The notes below the pieces were generated by a model. That model saw only the letters and a list, made by a program, of their open reading frames with translations, was not told the origin of the DNA and ran no database searches. The translations under genes were made by a program, and so were the position numbers. A stretch of DNA of 7,267 nt from Pseudomonadota bacterium (lineage in GTDB: Bacteria > Pseudomonadota > Gammaproteobacteria > Pseudomonadales > Azotimanducaceae), in assembly GCA_027622495.1 (NCBI GenBank), contig JAQBYL010000202.1, positions 1 through 7,267 of the forward strand. The letters run 5' to 3'. Positions 5,803 to 7,267 of the stretch are shown piece after piece (positions within the stretch are counted from its first letter, which is position 1; each line of letters opens with the position of its first letter).

Positions 5803-6276
5803 TTAGAACACCAGCCGGCCAAGGCTTTCTGCAACCACGGCCGGCTTGGTCTGGCCGTCTACCTCGACTACGACCTCACTCATGGTTTCGATCATGCCGT
5901 TTTTGATTTCTGCGCGTTTCAACGTGCTGTGCGAACGGATCCGGGCACCAACCGGAACGGGCGAAGGGAAGCGCACTTTGTCGAAGCCATAGTTGATGCC
6001 CAGTTTCTGCCCTTCGAGCTTTGGCCCTGGAACGACCTGTGTTCTGGGCAGATGACCCATGATCGACAGGGTCAGATGACCGTGGGCGATCGGTGCGCCA
6101 AACGGGCCTGCTTTGGCGCGCTCCACATCAATGTGGATCCACTGGTGGTCCATGGTGACGTCGGCAAAATCATCGATGCGCTGCTGCGTCATTTCAAACC
6201 ATTCGGTGGGCGGTGTGCTTTCGCCTATGCGGTCGTTCAGGATGGCTAGCGCCGCCTGCAGATTGTTGTCGGTCAT
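5803..6276 (-). CDS. MaoC-type hot-dog dehydratase, (R)-specific enoyl-CoA hydratase-like
   Basis: A 157-residue cytoplasmic hot-dog fold protein that probably hydrates trans-2-enoyl-CoA to (R)-3-hydroxyacyl-CoA, or dehydrates in reverse. The hydratase motif is present: RIDDFADVTMDHQWIHID followed by PFGAPIAHGHLTLS, with the Asp-x4-His catalytic pair at Asp43 and His48. The remainder (INYGFDKVRFPSPVPVGARIRS) is typical of single-domain MaoC proteins, and the length is normal. The start chosen is the ATG at 6276 because AAGAGGA lies about 8 bases upstream; an in-frame ATG at 6300 would add eight residues but has no ribosome site. It is transcribed away from the cytochrome c' gene and converges on the dehydrogenase gene 22 bases away. 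In this neighbourhood it fits a beta-oxidation-like step for CoA esters, though it is not in an operon with the crotonase. Confidence 0.92.
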   Translation of the reverse strand: MTDNNLQAALAILNDRIGESTPPTEWFEMTQQRIDDFADVTMDHQWIHIDVERAKAGPFGAPIAHGHLTLSIMGHLPRTQVVPGPKLEGQKLGINYGFDKVRFPSPVPVGARIRSHSTLKRAEIKNGMIETMSEVVVEVDGQTKPAVVAESLGRLVF

Positions 6277-6413
6277 GGGATGCATCCTCTTACCTTTCAT
6301 CAGGAATCCACATTATGCCCTGCAGATCTGTCCTTCGTCCCTCGCCCGGTATTCTCCGATGCATCAATTAGTGTAGGCTTGGCGGCTGATAAAACCGGGA
6401 AGAAGGATCACTG
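6277..6413. promoter_or_regulatory. Divergent intergenic region between MaoC and cytochrome c' genes
   Basis: This region must serve both genes. The palindrome GGATGCATCC (6278-6287) lies in the MaoC leader and overlaps its ribosome site; its core GATGCATC recurs at 6358-6365, 78 bases on. A poor plus-strand -10 candidate is TAAAAC near 6390, with no good -35. The cytochrome gene has a clear ribosome site AAGGA at 6403-6407, 6 bases before its ATG. No terminator or RNA structure stands out. Confidence 0.4.
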
Positions 6414-6836
6414 ATGCGCAACTGTTTAATTATCGCCCTGCTGCTGACCGCGGCCCCTGCTTTCGCTGCTGACGAAGGCGCTATGGAGTATCGCGAGCAC
6501 ACCATGGAAGCCGTTGGTGGCCACATGCAGGCGATCGTCGACATCATTCGTCGCAAAGTACCGCACACCTCGCACCTCGCGATGCACGTCAACGCCATCG
6601 ACGATATTGCAAAGATCGTCGACACACTGTTCCCGGCCGGGTCTGAGGGCGGCGATGCGCTGCCGGCAATCTGGAAAGATCCAGCAGATTTCGCCGAAAA
6701 GATACAAACCTTTCAGATGGCTTCAGCCGCACTTCGCGAAGCTGCTGCCAGCGGTGACATGGCTATCATCGGTCCGGGTCTGGGCCGAATGGGCGAATCA
6801 TGCAAAGGCTGCCACGACAACTATCGGGCCGAGTAA
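6414..6836 (+). CDS. Cytochrome c' (class II c-type cytochrome), periplasmic
   Basis: A 140-residue precursor. Residues 1-18 form a clear Sec signal peptide (MRNCLIIALLLTAAPAFA) with probable cleavage before Ala19, so the mature protein is periplasmic. The haem site CKGCH is at 130-134, six residues from the end and followed by DNYR, as in the class II four-helix-bundle cytochromes. The N-terminal helix has YREHTMEAVGGHMQAI (26-41), also typical. Known cytochromes c' have a five-coordinate haem that binds NO and CO and protect against nitrosative stress. Met31 lies where low-spin c-556 relatives place a sixth haem ligand, so the spin state cannot be decided from sequence. The ATG has a good AAGGA ribosome site. 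Its partner is probably the convergent cytochrome b561 gene 12 bases away. Confidence 0.95.
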   Translation: MRNCLIIALLLTAAPAFAADEGAMEYREHTMEAVGGHMQAIVDIIRRKVPHTSHLAMHVNAIDDIAKIVDTLFPAGSEGGDALPAIWKDPADFAEKIQTFQMASAALREAAASGDMAIIGPGLGRMGESCKGCHDNYRAE

Positions 6837-6848
6837 CACACCCGGGGC

Positions 6849-7267
6849 TTACAAGAGCTCCAGGGTGTAGTACACCACACCAGCACAAACGAGCGCGGTC
6901 GCCAGACCGCGCAATATGAATGAGGGCGTTGGCGCGAGTGCCCTGCGCTTGCGCCCGTTCAGCATGGCAAGCGGCGCCGGATCTTTTCTGATCGCATACA
7001 CCACATGCGCGAGCAGATGGACGCAGATCAATCCAAATACGCCCCAGAAAGCCCGGTGATGTACCCAGGAAAAGCGGTCAGATGTTTCTTCTACCAGATG
7101 CCTGAAGAGCGGCCCCTCAGTAAAGATGTCGTCACTGGTGCCGAGACCTGAGATCGCCTGCAGAGCAACCAGACTCAAAAGCCCCAGAGCAAGCCAGATG
7201 CCCGGCGCCGTATGGGCGGCTTCACTGACCTGACCCTGAAAGGGTTTCATCACCCCCATCACATTGG
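6849..7267 (-). CDS. Cytochrome b561-type membrane protein, C-terminal part, N-terminus beyond window
   Basis: The frame is open through the right edge of the window, so the GTG at 7262 is very likely internal and the first one or two membrane helices lie outside. The visible part has three hydrophobic segments, counting from that GTG: about 21-40, 70-91 and 114-136. It carries histidines expected to bind haem b in the cytochrome b561/Ni-Fe hydrogenase b-type family: His17 in EAAHTAPGIW, His68-His69 in WVHHRAFWG, and His82/His86 in CVHLLAHVVYAI. The loop SDDIFTEGPL and the LNGRKR stretch after the second visible helix are also family features. It probably passes electrons from the quinone pool to a periplasmic c-type cytochrome, plausibly the cytochrome c' encoded next to it. 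The two genes converge with a 12-base gap and no terminator visible. Confidence 0.88.
   Translation of the reverse strand, partial: NVMGVMKPFQGQVSEAAHTAPGIWLALGLLSLVALQAISGLGTSDDIFTEGPLFRHLVEETSDRFSWVHHRAFWGVFGLICVHLLAHVVYAIRKDPAPLAMLNGRKRRALAPTPSFILRGLATALVCAGVVYYTLELL

Noticed and set aside
6277..6300. Eight-residue longer MaoC start at 6300
   Set aside because: No ribosome site precedes it, whereas AAGAGGA is well placed for the ATG at 6276; still possible.
1..7267. Defence system, mobile element, CRISPR array or structural RNA gene
   Set aside because: No transposase, integrase, nuclease, regularly spaced repeats, tRNA-like or rRNA-like stretch seen on either strand.

Overview
The window looks like ordinary chromosomal DNA of a moderately GC-rich proteobacterium. 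Genes are dense, with short gaps and several overlapping or abutting junctions. The protein set (family III CoA-transferase, crotonase, MaoC hydratase, EHN-type epoxide hydrolase, Nu-class glutathione transferase, cytochrome c' with cytochrome b561) resembles the acyl-CoA and xenobiotic metabolism loci of marine or environmental Gammaproteobacteria. The lineage is inferred from protein flavour only. I see no tRNA, rRNA, CRISPR array, transposase, phage gene or attachment site.

Left part (2-2340, plus strand): the 3' part of a CaiB/BaiF CoA-transferase gene, a crotonase-fold gene, and a rhodanese gene that overlaps the crotonase by 11 bases behind a near-perfect Shine-Dalgarno. The three form one apparent operon whose promoter lies outside the window. 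The crotonase lacks both glutamates that define enoyl-CoA hydratase, so its reaction is open.

Middle (2356-4793): on the minus strand, an epoxide hydrolase gene is followed after 2 bases by a small, predicted secreted, glycine-rich protein with six cysteines in its mature part, which I do not recognise. A divergent Nu-class glutathione transferase gene starts 129 bases from the epoxide hydrolase start. Two enzymes that consume electrophiles therefore share one intergenic control region. A divergent member of the NAD(P)-glycerol-3-phosphate dehydrogenase family abuts the transferase gene (TAA followed directly by ATG).

Right part (5803-7267): a MaoC-type (R)-enoyl-CoA hydratase on the minus strand, then a divergent cytochrome c' gene with signal peptide and C-terminal CXXCH. 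Converging on the cytochrome c' gene is the C-terminal part of a cytochrome b561-type membrane protein, cut by the window edge.

Overall picture (inference): a catabolic or detoxification neighbourhood in which acids are moved onto CoA, processed by crotonase and MaoC enzymes, and reactive epoxides or electrophiles are removed by hydrolysis or glutathione chemistry. I found no clear new multi-gene defence or mobile system. The least ordinary items are the six-cysteine secreted protein coupled to the epoxide hydrolase, the glutamate-less crotonase coupled to a rhodanese, and the divergent GpsA-like protein.
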